Shown piece after piece: positions 1 through 8,474 of a stretch of DNA of 64,000 nt. Both the position numbers and the translations under genes were made by a program. Numbering within the stretch: the first letter of the stretch is position 1; every line of letters begins with the position of its first letter. The DNA lies in assembly GCF_001431205.1 (NCBI RefSeq), contig NZ_LGPC01000004.1, positions 1 to 64,000 of the forward strand. The letters run 5' to 3'. This DNA comes from Staphylococcus sp. NAM3COL9 (GTDB lineage Bacteria > Bacillota > Bacilli > Staphylococcales > Staphylococcaceae). Under the pieces are notes generated by a model. It was not told the DNA's origin. It did no database searches and saw only the letters and a list, made by a program, of their open reading frames with translations.

Positions 1-8
1 TCAGTCAT
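1..8 (-). CDS. Possible start of the gene following hxlA (cut by the window edge)
   Basis: One base after the hxlA stop codon, on the same strand, there is an ATG at 8-6 followed by ACT and then the window edge. A purine-rich GAAGG stretch lies about 10 bases upstream inside the hxlA 3' end. In staphylococci hxlA is usually followed by the 6-phospho-3-hexuloisomerase gene hxlB, so this is probably its first codons. Only two codons are visible and the call rests on position. Confidence 0.35.
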
Positions 9-9
9 A

Positions 10-642
10 TTATCTGCCTTCAATCGCGTCTCTACATTGTTTAGCAGCTTCAACTGGATCGTCTGCGTTAGCAATACCGCCACCAACTACAACTAAATCT
101 GGTCCTTCTGCTACAACTTCTTTAATTGTATCTGGCTTAATACCACCAATAACAGCTACTTTAGAATTAGTAATAACTGATTTAACTTTACGTAAACTTT
201 CTAAAGGAGATTGACCTTCGGCCTGTAAGTCATAACCCGTATGAACGGCGATATAGTCTGCGCCTAAATCATCTAACTCTTTAGCGCGTTTTTCTAAATC
301 TTGTACTGCAATCATATCTACTAATAATTCTTTGCCACTTTTATGTGCTTCTTCAACTGCTGCTTTAATAGATGCATCTTCTGCAACACCTAGAATTGTT
401 ATTACGTCTGCACCAAATTTAACTGCTTGGCTTACTTCGTAGTCAGCAGCGTCCATAATTTTTAAATCTGCAAGTACTTTTACGCCTTCTATATTATCAT
501 TTAAATGTTGAACCGCTGGTAAACCTTCATTAATAACGATTGGTGTCCCAATTTCTACGATATCTACATAATCTTTAACTTTATTCGCAAGTTTTGTCGC
601 GTCCTCTTTATTCAATAAATCAATTGCTAGTTGTAATTCCAT
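10..642 (-). CDS. hxlA: 3-hexulose-6-phosphate synthase
   Basis: This enzyme joins formaldehyde to ribulose 5-phosphate to give 3-hexulose 6-phosphate. It serves formaldehyde detoxification and, run in reverse, pentose phosphate supply. The 210 residues match the usual family length. The Asp59-x-Lys61-x-x-Asp64 signature of the orotidine decarboxylase suprafamily is present, Asp8 sits in the first beta strand, and a C-terminal GGGIAN phosphate-binding turn is visible. The ATG follows a strong AGGAGGT ribosome site. An HxlR-family gene diverges from it 90 bases away, the arrangement expected for a formaldehyde-responsive hxl unit. The next gene probably begins one base after the stop. Confidence 0.95.
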   Translation of the reverse strand: MELQLAIDLLNKEDATKLANKVKDYVDIVEIGTPIVINEGLPAVQHLNDNIEGVKVLADLKIMDAADYEVSQAVKFGADVITILGVAEDASIKAAVEEAHKSGKELLVDMIAVQDLEKRAKELDDLGADYIAVHTGYDLQAEGQSPLESLRKVKSVITNSKVAVIGGIKPDTIKEVVAEGPDLVVVGGGIANADDPVEAAKQCRDAIEGR

Positions 643-658
643 AAGTTATTACCTCCTA

Positions 659-705
659 AGTATTGTATCGCTAGTATGATACAATGTCATAATTAATACA
701 ATACT
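659..705. promoter_or_regulatory. Probable operator between hxlA and its HxlR-type regulator
   Basis: A perfect 10-bp inverted repeat, AGTATTGTAT (659-668) and ATACAATACT (696-705), flanks a third copy of the half-site, GATACAATG (679-687). The last two copies also read as imperfect direct repeats 16 bases apart. HxlR of Bacillus subtilis binds tandem repeats upstream of hxlA, so this is the natural binding region here. The sequence is seen directly; the binding is inferred. Confidence 0.6.
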
Positions 706-732
706 GACATATTTGTCACTAAGGAGTAATCT

Positions 733-1071
733 ATGCTAATAGAATATAATAATAAATTGTTTTACACTTCTAAAGATTTGGCTTTATCAGTAATTGGCGG
801 CAGATGGAAAATTCCTATTATTTACCACTTATTACAATCAGAAGTACTTAGGTTAAATGAATTAGAAAAAAAATTACCTGATATTAATCAAAGAATGCTG
901 ATTAGACAGCTAAGAGAACTTGAAAAAGATATGATAATTACAAGATCTGTGTATCCAATAGTCCCTCCGAAAGTTGAATATCGTTTAACTGATATTGGCT
1001 TGTCTCTCGAGAACATAGTCTATGGTATTTGCGAATGGGGAGATGAATATTTGAGCTTACTTAAAAGTTAA
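733..1071 (+). CDS. HxlR-family winged-helix transcriptional regulator
   Basis: This 112-residue protein is a single HxlR-type winged-helix domain. The family signature GGRWK lies near residues 22-26, a recognition helix region rich in Arg follows (QRMLIRQLRELEKD), and the wing reads VPPKVEYRLT. It is probably the activator of the divergent hxlA unit in response to formaldehyde, as known for B. subtilis HxlR; that role is inferred from synteny. The ATG follows AAGGAG with good spacing. No cysteine lies near the N-terminus, unlike the thiol-sensing relatives YodB and QsrR. A 200-bp AT-rich gap without recognisable features follows. Confidence 0.85.
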   Translation: MLIEYNNKLFYTSKDLALSVIGGRWKIPIIYHLLQSEVLRLNELEKKLPDINQRMLIRQLRELEKDMIITRSVYPIVPPKVEYRLTDIGLSLENIVYGICEWGDEYLSLLKS

Positions 1072-1270
1072 AATATATTATAATAAATAACGTAGTGCTA
1101 CAAACGACATGTTTCTTAATTTCTTTACCATATTCGTCTAATTTTTCTCAACTTAAAATGTAGCAAGAACTCCCTTGGTTTTTTGCTGTATATTATTTAA
1201 ATACCTGATAACGTAAAATATATTATTTTATTAGAGATTAAGTATTATATATTAACCATTACGTTTAATC

Positions 1271-2170
1271 CTATTTCATTAAATTATTCTTCAATTCTTT
1301 TCTAATATATTCAAGAGAATAGGGATCATTATACCAGTAAGTTTCTGCTTTAACGTTAATCACATTATCATTTTTAACTGCTGGGATATTTTCCCACATA
1401 TGACTTTTTTCAAATTCTGGTATAGACTTTCCTTCACTCATTGTAATAATATAATCACCTGAATATTGTGGTAATTTTTCCATTGACAATTCTTTATAGC
1501 CCTCTTTATCAACTGCCTTTTCTAAAGCTGACGGCATGTCTAAACCAAATGCTTGGTATACGACTTCTCCACCTCGCCCCCATGATTTACCAAATGCATA
1601 AATTGTCTTACTAAAATCATCAAAAATAGACACAGTGCTGTTTCCACCAATGTGTTGCTTGATTTCTTTTGAATCTTTTGCTGTTTGGGTTTTCCATTTT
1701 TCCACCCATGTTTCAGCTTCTTTTTTCTTACCTAGTATTTCTCCTAATGCTACCTGAGTCTCTAAATAATCTTTTTTACCGTATTCGATTGGTATTGTAT
1801 CAGCAATTTTTTTGTACTTTTTAATATTTTTATCAGTTGTATCAACTATAATTAAATCTGGTTTAAGTTTCGCAACTTTTTCCACATCATTTTCGCTGAG
1901 TTTCGTAGTATCTTTAAATTTATCTTTTAATACGTTACTTTTTTCAATATCTTTAGTAACCCCAACAATGTTACCATCTAGATATTTTAAGCCACCTGCA
2001 TATGTATTTGCCACTACTGCGATACGTTTAGGATGTTTAGGAATATCAATCTTCTTACCATCATCTAATGTATAACGCCTTGTGCTCTCGTTAACCTTCT
2101 TTTTTGAATCATTACTGCAGGCCCCTGCTAACAATACTATTAAAATAATAAAAATTATAATTTTTTTCAT
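1271..2170 (-). CDS. Iron-siderophore ABC transporter substrate-binding lipoprotein
   Basis: The 299-residue protein has a Lys-rich N-terminus, a hydrophobic stretch and an AGAC lipobox-like site at Cys18, so it is exported and lipid-anchored. The body follows the helical-backbone binding-protein (FecB/FhuD, cluster A-II) pattern: KRIAVVANTYAGGLKYL early, LKPDLIIVD in the middle, and YWYNDPYSLEYI near the C-terminus. Such proteins hand ferric siderophores to a membrane permease. No permease or ATPase gene is adjacent, so it must use one encoded elsewhere. A near-perfect Fur box lies just upstream. The exact siderophore cannot be read from the sequence. Confidence 0.85.
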   Translation of the reverse strand: MKKIIIFIILIVLLAGACSNDSKKKVNESTRRYTLDDGKKIDIPKHPKRIAVVANTYAGGLKYLDGNIVGVTKDIEKSNVLKDKFKDTTKLSENDVEKVAKLKPDLIIVDTTDKNIKKYKKIADTIPIEYGKKDYLETQVALGEILGKKKEAETWVEKWKTQTAKDSKEIKQHIGGNSTVSIFDDFSKTIYAFGKSWGRGGEVVYQAFGLDMPSALEKAVDKEGYKELSMEKLPQYSGDYIITMSEGKSIPEFEKSHMWENIPAVKNDNVINVKAETYWYNDPYSLEYIRKELKNNLMK

Positions 2171-2184
2171 TCAAACTCTCCTTT

Positions 2185-2203
2185 GAAAATGATTATCATT
2201 ATC
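2185..2203 (-). promoter_or_regulatory. Fur box
   Basis: The 19-mer at this position matches the classical Fur consensus GATAATGATTATCATTATC at 18 of 19 positions; only the third base differs. It lies 15-33 bases upstream of the siderophore-binding protein start codon, where bound Fur would block transcription when iron is plentiful. Confidence 0.9.
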
Positions 2204-2374
2204 ATAATTTTATTACTTTTATTATTATTATTCAATTACTTTTAAAATTAATTTTAAACAATAATTTATGTGCAAGAGAGAAAAATGTTCCTACAAAGAT
2301 CGAAAAACAAATAAAACAGTTTGAGTTACTAGAAATATAAAAATATAATTGATGATTATCAATGGATAAACTAA

Positions 2375-2404
2375 AAGACACTTCTTTTCAAAAGGAAGTG
2401 TCTT
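2375..2404 (-). terminator. Terminator after the CopL-like gene
   Basis: A perfect 10-bp stem (AAGACACTTC at 2375-2384, GAAGTGTCTT at 2395-2404) extends inward by further A-T pairs. It lies 40 bases beyond the stop of the minus-strand lipoprotein gene. The T-run after it is short, so termination may be moderate. Confidence 0.65.
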
Positions 2405-2443
2405 AATTACGATTAATTTATAGATATTAATAATGATACTTTT

Positions 2444-2962
2444 TTAACGAGATTTTAGTTCATCAGTTGTCATCCATTTATGATCTTTAACTATCTTATC
2501 GTTTTCTGTTGATTTATAATCCACCATATAAACTGTTGTTTTTTCTACATCATCAATTTGAGCTTCTGCACCTTTCATGCCAGGCATATGGGCAGCTTCT
2601 AATTTAACTGTAGCACCTTTCTTGAATCCATTTTTAGTGGCATCCGCAACTTCTTCATTAACAACCCATTTATGATTATTTACTTTCTTATCGCCATTTG
2701 TAGGTGTATAACTCACTACATAAGCATAGGTTTTATAAGCACCTTTAACTGTAGCTTCAGCATTTTTCATACCGGGCATATGTCCTGCTGTAATAGTAAC
2801 TTCATCACCTTTTTTAAATTTACTATCGTCTGTATGCTTCATACCATCTGGATCCTTGCTTTCACTTTTGTGTTCCATTTGTTCTTCTTCTTTACTACCC
2901 GTTGAGCAAGCTGATAATACTAGTCCTGATGCCAATATAATAAAGACTAATTTTTTAATCAT
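2444..2962 (-). CDS. CopL/YdhK-type lipoprotein with two DUF1541 repeats
   Basis: The N-terminus is a lipoprotein signal with LSAC at residues 16-19. A charged linker rich in His, Met and Glu follows. Then come two DUF1541 repeats exactly 64 residues apart: HMPGM at 61-65 and again at 125-129, and HKW at 97-99 and 161-163. DUF1541 proteins include the copper-binding surface lipoprotein CopL of S. aureus and B. subtilis YdhK. A metal-binding role at the cell surface is therefore likely but inferred. In S. aureus copL is paired with a copper ATPase gene. Here no copper transporter or CopY/CsoR-type operator is nearby, so the gene stands alone. The hairpin at 2375-2404 ends it. Confidence 0.8.
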   Translation of the reverse strand: MIKKLVFIILASGLVLSACSTGSKEEEQMEHKSESKDPDGMKHTDDSKFKKGDEVTITAGHMPGMKNAEATVKGAYKTYAYVVSYTPTNGDKKVNNHKWVVNEEVADATKNGFKKGATVKLEAAHMPGMKGAEAQIDDVEKTTVYMVDYKSTENDKIVKDHKWMTTDELKSR

Positions 2963-3160
2963 ATTTGTAACCTCCTGTCTTTATTTAGTGTAAATGTATT
3001 AATTGCTACATAAATATTTAAATTAACTAAAAAGTTTAATCATCTGTTTAATATTTATAGAATCTATTTATCCTACGTATTAAGCAGCTGGAATCTATGT
3101 AAGTATCTTTAATTAAAATGACCATTTATTCTCTTAGTTTAATGAATTATAAATTTCTAA

Positions 3161-3212
3161 AATAAACCTGACAATATCATCAAAATGACTCAATGATATT
3201 GCCAGGTTTATT
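3161..3212 (-). terminator. Terminator after the acyl-CoA synthetase gene
   Basis: A 20-bp stem with one mismatch (3161-3180 against 3193-3212) and a 12-base loop lies 30 bases past the minus-strand stop codon. The outer part of the stem is A/T-rich, as in intrinsic terminators. Confidence 0.8.
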
Positions 3213-3241
3213 GTGTGCTAAGCATTTTAAAGTACAATCAC

Positions 3242-4819
3242 TTATGATTGTTTCTTTTGCTCTGCGTCTCTTAATTCGATACGTCTAATTTTACCTGAGT
3301 TTGTCTTAGGTAAGTCTTCCACAAACTCGATAGCTCTTGGATATTTATACGGTGCAACGTCGTGTTTGACGTAGTTTTGTAATTCTTTGATTGTGTCTTC
3401 ATTCCCAGTTACGTCATCTTGTAAAATAATAAATGCTTTTACAATGTTCCCTCTAATTTCATGTGGACTCGCAACAACAGCACATTCTTTTACGTAAGGA
3501 TGTTTCGTAAGTGAATCTTCAACTTCGAACGGCCCTATTGTATAGCCAGAACTAATAATGATGTCATCTTTACGACCCTCAAACCAGAAATAGCCATCTT
3601 CGTCTAACTTAGCTAAATCTCCCGTTATAAAATAGTCACCTTTTTGCGGTTCTCTTGTGCGTTCTGGGTCTTTATAATAACCTTTAAACAATGCAGGTAA
3701 GTCTAACGGCACTGCGATATTACCAACTTCGCCTACTTCAGCAAGTTCGCCATCATCATTAATAACAGTTACATGACTACCAGGGATTGCTTTACCCATT
3801 GAACCAGGACGACTCTCTGTGTCTTTTAAGAATCCAATCAACAATGTACTTTCTGTTTGGCCATAACCATCTCTTACTGTGAGATTAAAGTTCTCTTGGA
3901 ATTTTTCAACGACTTCTCTATTTAATGGTTCACCTGCAGACACTGCACTATGCAAATGTTCTAAATTATAATCCGTTAAATTAGAACATTTTGCCATCAA
4001 GCGATATTCAGTCGGTGTACAACAAAGCACGTTAATTTTATTATCTTGTAGTAACTGTAAATACTTTTCAGCATTAAATTTCCCATTATATACAAAGGCA
4101 GTTGCACCTGACCCCATAATTGATAAGAATGGGCTCCACACCCATTTTTGCCAACCTGGTGCAGCAGTTGCCCAAACAACATCGTATTCTTTAATACTTA
4201 ACCAATGTTTCGGCGCCATCTGCATATGTGCATAGCCCCATCCATGTGAATGGACAACAGCTTTAGGATTACCAGTTGTACCAGACGTATAAGATAATAA
4301 AGCAATATCTTCACTAGAAGTTTCAACGATTTCTAATTGATTTGTTGAATTTTCTTTTTCATCTTCAACTGACATCCAGCCATCTTCTTGACCACCAACG
4401 ATAAATTTAGTTAAAGTGTCGTATTCTTTGACTGCTTTAAACTCATCAAGAGCATCTGAAATAACTACAATTCCTTTTACTTCACCATGCGTGATTCTAT
4501 ATTGTAAATCTTTCGTACGTAACATTTCAGAACTAGGAATGATAATGATACCTAATTTTAAGGCAGCAAGATAAACCTCATATGTTTCAATGCAACGTGG
4601 CATCATGATGAGAACTTTGTCACCTTTTTTCAAACCATATTTTAAAAACATATTACCAACTTTATTCGCATTCTTGATAAGGTTAGTATATGTAATTTCT
4701 CTAGTTTTTCCTGCTTCATTTTCAAAAATTACAGCTTTTTTAGATTGATCTGCTGTAAATTTTTCGATTTCTCTCACAATATTATAACTTTCTGGAGCGA
4801 TTAAATCTTGTTTATTCAT
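3242..4819 (-). CDS. AMP-forming acyl-CoA synthetase (MbcS/medium-chain type)
   Basis: This 525-residue protein belongs to the ANL adenylating superfamily and should activate a carboxylic acid through an acyl-AMP to acyl-CoA. The P-loop-like A3 motif YTSGTTGNPK is at 177-186, the DGYGQTE motif lies in the central part, TGDLAKLDEDGYFWFEGR forms the hinge region, and the C-terminal catalytic lysine is Lys510 in NSGKIRR. The overall look resembles the staphylococcal acyl-CoA synthetase described as MbcS, which activates branched short-chain acids. That assignment comes from memory and is not proven here. It is monocistronic, with a terminator behind it. A TTACATGTAA palindrome lies about 120 bases upstream. 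Confidence 0.85.
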   Translation of the reverse strand: MNKQDLIAPESYNIVREIEKFTADQSKKAVIFENEAGKTREITYTNLIKNANKVGNMFLKYGLKKGDKVLIMMPRCIETYEVYLAALKLGIIIIPSSEMLRTKDLQYRITHGEVKGIVVISDALDEFKAVKEYDTLTKFIVGGQEDGWMSVEDEKENSTNQLEIVETSSEDIALLSYTSGTTGNPKAVVHSHGWGYAHMQMAPKHWLSIKEYDVVWATAAPGWQKWVWSPFLSIMGSGATAFVYNGKFNAEKYLQLLQDNKINVLCCTPTEYRLMAKCSNLTDYNLEHLHSAVSAGEPLNREVVEKFQENFNLTVRDGYGQTESTLLIGFLKDTESRPGSMGKAIPGSHVTVINDDGELAEVGEVGNIAVPLDLPALFKGYYKDPERTREPQKGDYFITGDLAKLDEDGYFWFEGRKDDIIISSGYTIGPFEVEDSLTKHPYVKECAVVASPHEIRGNIVKAFIILQDDVTGNEDTIKELQNYVKHDVAPYKYPRAIEFVEDLPKTNSGKIRRIELRDAEQKKQS

Positions 4820-5517
4820 TATTTATTCTCCTTTAATTCGAACATCTACAATCTGTACAATTGTACTTTAAATGTATAGATTACTGATTGCTTATCCAAA
4901 TACTATCCAATAATTTAATGATAATTTTAAACGTATTACATGTAAATAGATATGATTATGCTTTCAATTGTTTATTATATCAAAAGTATTTATTAGATAG
5001 ATACTGTTAAGGTTAAAATCACGCACTATTTTCAGGATATTTAAAATTCAAAATAAGACTTTAGTAAAAAGTGAATTTAACCGATCAAGCTGTATATACA
5101 AAAGTTGCTGAATTAAAAAATATTTCAATAATTTAGAACTATATTATTGAAATATTCATAAAACCTCGCATCAACCTTTTTACGGTTTTTAAATACGAGA
5201 ACTTCCTATTATAATATATAGTTATAAAATTATTAGTGAAGGCTGTTATGAATTAGATTGTCGATTTCCAAATAATAAGCATTTAAACAACTTCTTGTAA
5301 GAACTTAAAATCTTTGCTAATTATCAAATTTCTACTGTTATATAACTTTTAACAGCACAATAACGAACAAACATCTTCCCTTGAAAATCGAAATAACCGT
5401 TTCGTTATAGAAGCATTTTTTTAGTCCAAAATACATTTTCTATTACAATCTATAGAAATATATCTTCATTTTAATATTATTTATTTCCTACGAATTTTCA
5501 TATAACTAGAGTTTATT
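4820..5517. other. Long AT-rich intergenic region without a recognisable gene
   Basis: About 700 bases upstream of both flanking genes hold no convincing coding frame on either strand. Two items stand out: the 10-bp palindrome TTACATGTAA at 4936-4945 and a perfect 14-bp inverted repeat at 5120-5133/5144-5157 (AATATTTCAATAAT and its complement, 10-base loop). The rest may be decayed sequence; I could not match it to any family. Confidence 0.5.
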
Positions 5518-5547
5518 TTGACATCCCCTATAATAAAAGTGTATTAT
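5518..5547 (+). promoter_or_regulatory. Probable sigma-A promoter of the DHA2 exporter
   Basis: TTGACA at 5518-5523 and TATTAT at 5542-5547 are separated by 18 bases. Transcription would start near 5554, leaving a leader of about 190 bases before the exporter gene. Confidence 0.65.
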
Positions 5548-5566
5548 TTCATACGTAGCATTATAA

Positions 5567-5611
5567 ATGTGTGAATTACTGCGAAAATTATACGTACCAT
5601 TTCAAAAATAA
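5567..5611 (+). CDS. Possible 14-codon leader peptide ahead of the exporter
   Basis: An ATG 13 bases after the predicted transcript start opens a frame MCELLRKLYVPFQK that stops at 5609-5611. Its last codons overlap the left arm of a hairpin (5596-5603/5625-5632). This is the geometry of ribosome-dependent attenuation seen for antibiotic resistance genes. No good ribosome site precedes the ATG, so it could be chance. Confidence 0.3.
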   Translation: MCELLRKLYVPFQK

Positions 5612-5640
5612 TAAAACTAATGGAGAAATGGTCCCTTTTT
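5596..5640 (+). terminator. Attenuator-like hairpin in the exporter leader
   Basis: ACCATTTC (5596-5603) and GAAATGGT (5625-5632) form a perfect 8-bp stem, followed by CCC and a run of five T. It lies inside the transcribed leader upstream of the exporter, so it may stop transcription early unless the leader folds otherwise. Confidence 0.45.
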
Positions 5641-5747
5641 ATCAATTATTAAATGTAATTTTTATTTTTAAGTCTCATCACTAGAGTGAAAATGATCTTA
5701 GTGTTAAAATATTTAGATGTGCAATTTTTATGAAAGAAGTGAATCTA

Positions 5748-7151
5748 TTGACTGAAACAGGAACATTCCATGTAGAAAAAAGAATCCCCTTATTTATCGT
5801 ATTACTATCAGGGGCCTTTATTACAATTTTAAACCAAACATTACTTGGTACAGCTTTACCCCCTATTATGAAAGACCTACAAGTATCTGAAAGTACGGTA
5901 CAGTGGTTACAATCTATATTTATGTTAGTAAACGGTATTATGATACCTATTACAGCATTTTTAATTGAACGTTTTACATCAAGACAGTTATTCTTAACCG
6001 CCATGAGTATTTTTGCAGCAGGTACTTTACTCTGTGCAGTCGGACTAGATTTTTCAATGTTATTAATCGGACGTGTCTTACAAGCAGCAGGCGCAGGTAT
6101 CATGATGCCACTTATGCAAACAATCTTATTCTTACTTTTCCCTAAAGAAAAACGTGGTACAGCAATGGGCTTATTCGGTTTAGTTATCGCATTCGCGCCA
6201 GCTATTGGACCTACGCTATCTGGTATTTTAGTTGAGCATCTCTCATGGAGAAGTGTCTTCTATGTCGTATTCCCAATCGCAATTGTTATCATCGTTGCTT
6301 CAATTTTCCTATTAAAAAACGTTACAGAAACATCAAATCCAAAACTAGATACCGCATCAGTCATTTTATCTACATTAGGGTTTGGTGGACTCTTATATAG
6401 TTTCAGTTCTGTTGGAGAAGCAGGATGGGCTAGTGTACAATTCATCTTACCACTTATCGTTGGTATCATTGCATTGGTTACATTCATTCGTCGCCAATTA
6501 AAACTCAAAGAACCTATGCTTGAATTTAGAGTGTTTAGTTACAGCGTTTACACTTTAGGCACAGCATTAAGTATGTTCGTATTTGGTGTATTAATCGCTT
6601 CAAATATTATCTTACCGTTGTATATGCAAAATATGCTTGGATTTTCTCCAATGGAATCTGGTTTAGTATTACTACCAGGTGCAATTGTGATGGGACTTAT
6701 GAACCCAGTTACAGGTGTATTATTTGATAAATTTGGCGGTAAATGGCTCGCTCGTATTGGCTTACTCATCTTAGTCGCTTCATCGATACCATTTACAATG
6801 CTCACAGCGCATACAACCTTTACTTACCTTGCCATAGCCAACGCAGTGCGTATGGTGTCACTAGCAATGGTTATGATGCCTATGACGACGCTAGCGATTA
6901 ACCAATTACCAAACAGTCTTATTGCACATGGTACTGCCATGAACAATACGTTTAGACAAATGGCCGGCGCAATTGGTACAGCATTATTTATTACATTAAT
7001 GTCTGTTTCAGCCATCCCTAGTGAAGGTTTAGAAGGTACGATTCATGGTGTGAACGTGACATTTATGGTTGCTACTGGTATATCAGTTATCGCACTATTA
7101 TTATCAGCAAAACTTACAGATGAAACAAAACCATCTCGTAGAACATTATAA
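5748..7151 (+). CDS. DHA2-family MFS multidrug exporter
   Basis: This membrane protein of about 467 residues is rich in hydrophobic segments consistent with the 14 helices of the EmrB/QacA (DHA2) family. It should export drugs or other toxic compounds using the proton gradient. The first helix region carries LNQTLLGTALPPIM and the following loop FMLVNGIMIPITAFL, as in LmrS/LmrB/MdeA-type proteins. The motif C-like sequence AIGPTLSGILVEHLSWR follows helix 5. I place the start at the TTG at 5748, preceded by GAAGTG at proper spacing. An in-frame ATG at 5730 has no ribosome site. The substrate is unknown. The leader holds a hairpin and a short ORF that may control expression. Confidence 0.85.
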   Translation: MTETGTFHVEKRIPLFIVLLSGAFITILNQTLLGTALPPIMKDLQVSESTVQWLQSIFMLVNGIMIPITAFLIERFTSRQLFLTAMSIFAAGTLLCAVGLDFSMLLIGRVLQAAGAGIMMPLMQTILFLLFPKEKRGTAMGLFGLVIAFAPAIGPTLSGILVEHLSWRSVFYVVFPIAIVIIVASIFLLKNVTETSNPKLDTASVILSTLGFGGLLYSFSSVGEAGWASVQFILPLIVGIIALVTFIRRQLKLKEPMLEFRVFSYSVYTLGTALSMFVFGVLIASNIILPLYMQNMLGFSPMESGLVLLPGAIVMGLMNPVTGVLFDKFGGKWLARIGLLILVASSIPFTMLTAHTTFTYLAIANAVRMVSLAMVMMPMTTLAINQLPNSLIAHGTAMNNTFRQMAGAIGTALFITLMSVSAIPSEGLEGTIHGVNVTFMVATGISVIALLLSAKLTDETKPSRRTL

Positions 7152-7181
7152 TCAGTCACCTAATGAAAAGTTCGTAAACAT

Positions 7182-7238
7182 AAAAAAACACTTTCGTTAC
7201 ATTCATTTAAGTATGAATGTTTTCGAAAGTGTTTTTTT
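7182..7238. terminator. Bidirectional terminator between exporter and amidohydrolase
   Basis: A 15-bp stem (7182-7196 against 7224-7238) with an inner CATTCAT/ATGAATG extension is flanked by a run of seven A and seven T. It can serve both convergent genes. Confidence 0.9.
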
Positions 7239-7271
7239 ATGTTTTAAATTCACTTTGCTTAGTAAAATGAA

Positions 7272-8474
7272 TTATTCTGGAGCTGAAAGTCTGTTAATCG
7301 CAATTTCACCTACTGCTTTTGCTGCAACTAATAGTGCATCTTCATTCACTTCAAACTTAGGATGGTGATTCATGTAGGGCGTTTCAATATGCTCTGGTTT
7401 GCAGCCGACGATGAAAAATGTTCCCGGTATTTCTTTTAAATAATACGCAAAATCTTCAGAACCTGAAACTGCTGGTATTTCTACAAGTTGTTCAAAATAA
7501 TCACCCTTACTGGCTTTTAGAATATCTACAACTTGTTCTGTTTGTTCTGGATGATTGTAAAGCACCGGATAACCAAATTGGTAATCTAAATCATACGTAA
7601 TATCAAAACCTACTGCTACGCTTTTGGCTACTTTCTCAATCTCTTCATACATAAATTGTTGTAAGTCATCATTAAGATAACGTGCCGTTCCCTTGATTGT
7701 CACTTTGTCTTGTATAACATTAGCTCCACCGGGTGCATCAAATGCACCAACAGTAATCACACCCATCTCTGAAGGATCGATACGTCTAGACACAATTGTT
7801 TGGAGTGTGTTTACAAAATTAGTTCCTGCAATCAAAGCATCGTGTGTTTTATGAGGACTTGCAGCATGTCCCCCTAATCCCTTAATTGTTAATGTGAACG
7901 TAGAACTTCCAGCAAAAGCATTACCTTTATTATATCCAATCATTTCTGGACCTGCTACAGGGACAACGTGGACACCATATATTTCATCTAAATCATTTAG
8001 CACACCAGATTGCATCACTTGTTGTGCGCCACCAGGAGGCATTTCTTCAGCATGTTGATGAATAATTTTAATCGTGCCTGGCAATTGATCTTTCATTTCG
8101 ATTAATGCATCTGCCAATCCTAATATATATGCCGTATGCGCATCATGACCACATGCGTGCATTATCCCTTCATTTATTGATTTAAAAGGTACATCTGTCT
8201 CTTCTTGTATAGGTAAAGCATCGAAATCAGCTCGTAACCCTATAGTTTTACCAGGCTGTTGTCCTTTGATTTCTACAACAATTGCATTACTTTCGGCAAT
8301 AGGCTGTGTAATTATTACGTCCTTATTTTTATAAAAATCTTTTATATATTGTGCTGTTCCATTCTCTTGAAAAGATAACTCTGGATGCTGATGTAAATAA
8401 CGACGGTGCTTAACCATTTCAGATTCTTTACTTTCCAACTTTTCAAATAATGCTTCTTTTACATTCATGAACAT
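7272..8474 (-). CDS. M20-family amidohydrolase (N-acyl amino acid/hippurate hydrolase type)
   Basis: This 400-residue enzyme of the M20D peptidase group hydrolyses N-acyl or N-aroyl amino acids in the cytoplasm. Metal-site motifs are clear: RADFDALP at 81-88, and HACGHDAH at 106-113 with Cys108 typical of the aminoacylase/hippuricase branch. Later come HVVPV and, near the C-terminus, GSEDFAYYLKEIPG. The frame begins MFMN; the upstream ATG has better spacing from GGAAG than the second ATG six bases on. The substrate cannot be told from sequence. The neighbouring exporter genes give no firm clue. Confidence 0.85.
   Translation of the reverse strand: MFMNVKEALFEKLESKESEMVKHRRYLHQHPELSFQENGTAQYIKDFYKNKDVIITQPIAESNAIVVEIKGQQPGKTIGLRADFDALPIQEETDVPFKSINEGIMHACGHDAHTAYILGLADALIEMKDQLPGTIKIIHQHAEEMPPGGAQQVMQSGVLNDLDEIYGVHVVPVAGPEMIGYNKGNAFAGSSTFTLTIKGLGGHAASPHKTHDALIAGTNFVNTLQTIVSRRIDPSEMGVITVGAFDAPGGANVIQDKVTIKGTARYLNDDLQQFMYEEIEKVAKSVAVGFDITYDLDYQFGYPVLYNHPEQTEQVVDILKASKGDYFEQLVEIPAVSGSEDFAYYLKEIPGTFFIVGCKPEHIETPYMNHHPKFEVNEDALLVAAKAVGEIAINRLSAPE

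Noticed and set aside
2963-3160. Copper-responsive operator upstream of the CopL-like gene
   Set aside because: Neither a CsoR-type G/C palindrome nor a CopY box was visible.
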